NCBI GenBank assembly: GCA_031315995.1
Contig: JALDRG010000010.1
Location: 91,790-155,789 of the forward strand
Source of the DNA: Nitrospira sp.
Lineage (GTDB): Bacteria > Nitrospirota > Nitrospiria > Nitrospirales > Nitrospiraceae
DNA: 64,000 nucleotides
Reading direction: 5' to 3'
In this document: positions 63,191 to 64,000 of the stretch, one piece after another
Layout: the number at the start of each line of letters is the position of its first letter
Position numbering within the stretch: the stretch's first letter is position 1
Program-made: the position numbers and the translations under genes
The notes under the pieces: generated by a model
The model's input: the letters and a program-made list of their open reading frames with translations, nothing else
Database searches by the model: none
What the model was told of the DNA's origin: nothing

Positions 63191-64000
63191 ATGCCCGCCA
63201 CGCTCCAGGCCTTCATCGCCATCTTCTTTCTCGGTGCGCTGCTCCGTTCATCAGGCCTGCTCAAGAAAACCCATGCGGAGCGCCTGGCGTCCATTGTCTT
63301 TTCGATCAGCCTGCCGGCGACCATTCTGGTGTCGCTGGATCGGGTTGCGTTCGCCCCCACGGCCTGGAAACTGCCGTTGGCCGCCTGCTTGGTGAGCACG
63401 TCCATGCTGCTCTGTTCCTGGCCGCTCACCCGCCTTCTGCGTCTACCCCGTGCTACGCGAGGTGGATTTCTCCTCGGTATCGGCTGTATCAACTCTGTGT
63501 ACTTCGCCTATCCCGTCGTCCTCGCAACCCTCGGCGATGAGGGGTTGGCGCAGGCGATTCTTTTCGACCTGGGGCAATCCACGCTCACCCTTACCGTGAT
63601 CTATGGCCTCGCGGTATGGCACGGGGACAAGAGTTCTACTCCACGGTCCGCCCTGACCCGGTTTGTGTCGTCACCACCGCTGTGGGCGCTCTGCCTCAGC
63701 CTCCTGCTCACCCTGCTCGGCGTCCACCTTCCCGCCTGGGTCCGTGAGACGCTCATCCCCATCCACCTCACCACGACACCCTTGGCGAGTCTGGTGCTGG
63801 GCCTGTCGATCAGTTTCTCTGCCGTGCGCCGGACCTGGGCCTTGGCCTTGCTCGGCGTGGGCCTGCGCATGATGGGCGGGCTGTTCCTAGGAGCCGCCGC
63901 CGCCTACTTCTTAGACCTCACCGGATTGGAACGGGCGATCGTCATCTTCGTCGCCGCCATGCCCTCTGCCGTCACCGCGGTGATCTTCGCAAGCGACACG
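63191..64000 (+). CDS. AEC-family (auxin efflux carrier-like) transporter, cut by window edge
   Basis: 270 residues visible, open at the right edge. The ATG at 63191 starts MPATLQAFIAIFFLGALLRS; about eight transmembrane helices follow (ISLPATILVSLDRVAFAP, GFLLGIGCINSVYFAYPVVL, LALLGVGLRMMGGLFLGAAA, AIVIFVAAMPSAVTAVIFAS). The conserved N[ST]xFx(Y)P region near helix 4 and the AMPSA segment of helix 9 fit the AEC/bile-acid-arsenite superfamily carriers. Substrate unknown. Divergent from the MFS gene. The C-terminal helix or two lie beyond the window. Confidence 0.85.
   Translation, partial: MPATLQAFIAIFFLGALLRSSGLLKKTHAERLASIVFSISLPATILVSLDRVAFAPTAWKLPLAACLVSTSMLLCSWPLTRLLRLPRATRGGFLLGIGCINSVYFAYPVVLATLGDEGLAQAILFDLGQSTLTLTVIYGLAVWHGDKSSTPRSALTRFVSSPPLWALCLSLLLTLLGVHLPAWVRETLIPIHLTTTPLASLVLGLSISFSAVRRTWALALLGVGLRMMGGLFLGAAAAYFLDLTGLERAIVIFVAAMPSAVTAVIFASDT

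Noticed and set aside
1..64000. CRISPR array, tRNA, rRNA, prophage or complete insertion sequence
   Set aside because: No regular direct repeats with spacers, cloverleaf-like genes, phage structural genes or intact transposase frame were seen; short or unusual tRNAs could still be missed by eye.

Overview
The window reads as chromosomal DNA of a GC-rich, Gram-negative (diderm) bacterium. It encodes several outer-membrane beta-barrel proteins, many lipoproteins with clear lipoboxes, and genes packed tightly on both strands. The mix of gene families (SUI1/YciH, YaeQ, VF530, SigZ next to ArsI, many small conserved unknowns) and the degenerate intergenic repeats fit a Nitrospira-type member of Nitrospirota. 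No rRNA or marker gene is present to prove it, so I hold this at moderate confidence. I saw no tRNA, rRNA or CRISPR array.

Layout. 0-7.5 kb: envelope genes (lipoprotein, DUF481 barrel, BON lipoprotein, AsmA-like giant) and one HI0933-type flavoprotein. 7.6-13.7 kb: nitrilase-family hydrolase, an RBBP9-like hydrolase / second HI0933-type flavoprotein / DUF202 operon, a GNAT plus C39-like peptidase pair, and an Omp85-like barrel. 13.7-17.5 kb: SigZ-ArsI pair, CPA1 Na+/H+ antiporter, aldo/keto reductase. 17.7-21.3 kb: a five-gene lipid operon (cyclopropane synthase, DUF2878, DUF1295, DUF6134, lipocalin). 21.3-27.3 kb: SDR-like protein, AlkD-like / SUI1 / YaeQ operon, MscK-like channel, VF530 protein. 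27.3-31.2 kb: an AT-richer island with an intact HNH endonuclease, a cytosine-5 methyltransferase wrecked by many frameshifts, a frameshifted vsr, an HNH gene fragment and repeat debris. 31.2-36.2 kb: BrkB membrane protein, prfC, and an SGNH-domain membrane protein under a promoter carrying two identical-arm operators. 36.5-43.5 kb: a 56-residue Cys-rich protein, an AAA-derived pseudo-ATPase, two SF2 helicases, an MFS transporter, pyrophosphatase. 43.5-53.4 kb: CBS protein, barrels, DoxX protein, and a 1,856-residue protein holding two histidine kinases and two receivers. 53.7-64 kb: lipoproteins, gluconokinase, small stress-type proteins, a second pseudo-ATPase paralogue, a CBS protein sharing an undescribed N-terminal domain with a stand-alone protein at 45.6 kb, a TPR protein, a TetA-like MFS pump and a truncated AEC carrier.

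The points I consider most worth follow-up are: the twin TGTCCAG-N5-CTGGACA operators 126 bp apart, one of them centred on the -10 box of the SGNH gene; the pair of AAA proteins that keep Walker B but have lost the P-loop and carry basic tails; the shared uncharacterised domain; the decayed restriction-modification/Vsr island; the all-in-one phosphorelay protein; and the SigZ-ArsI translational unit.
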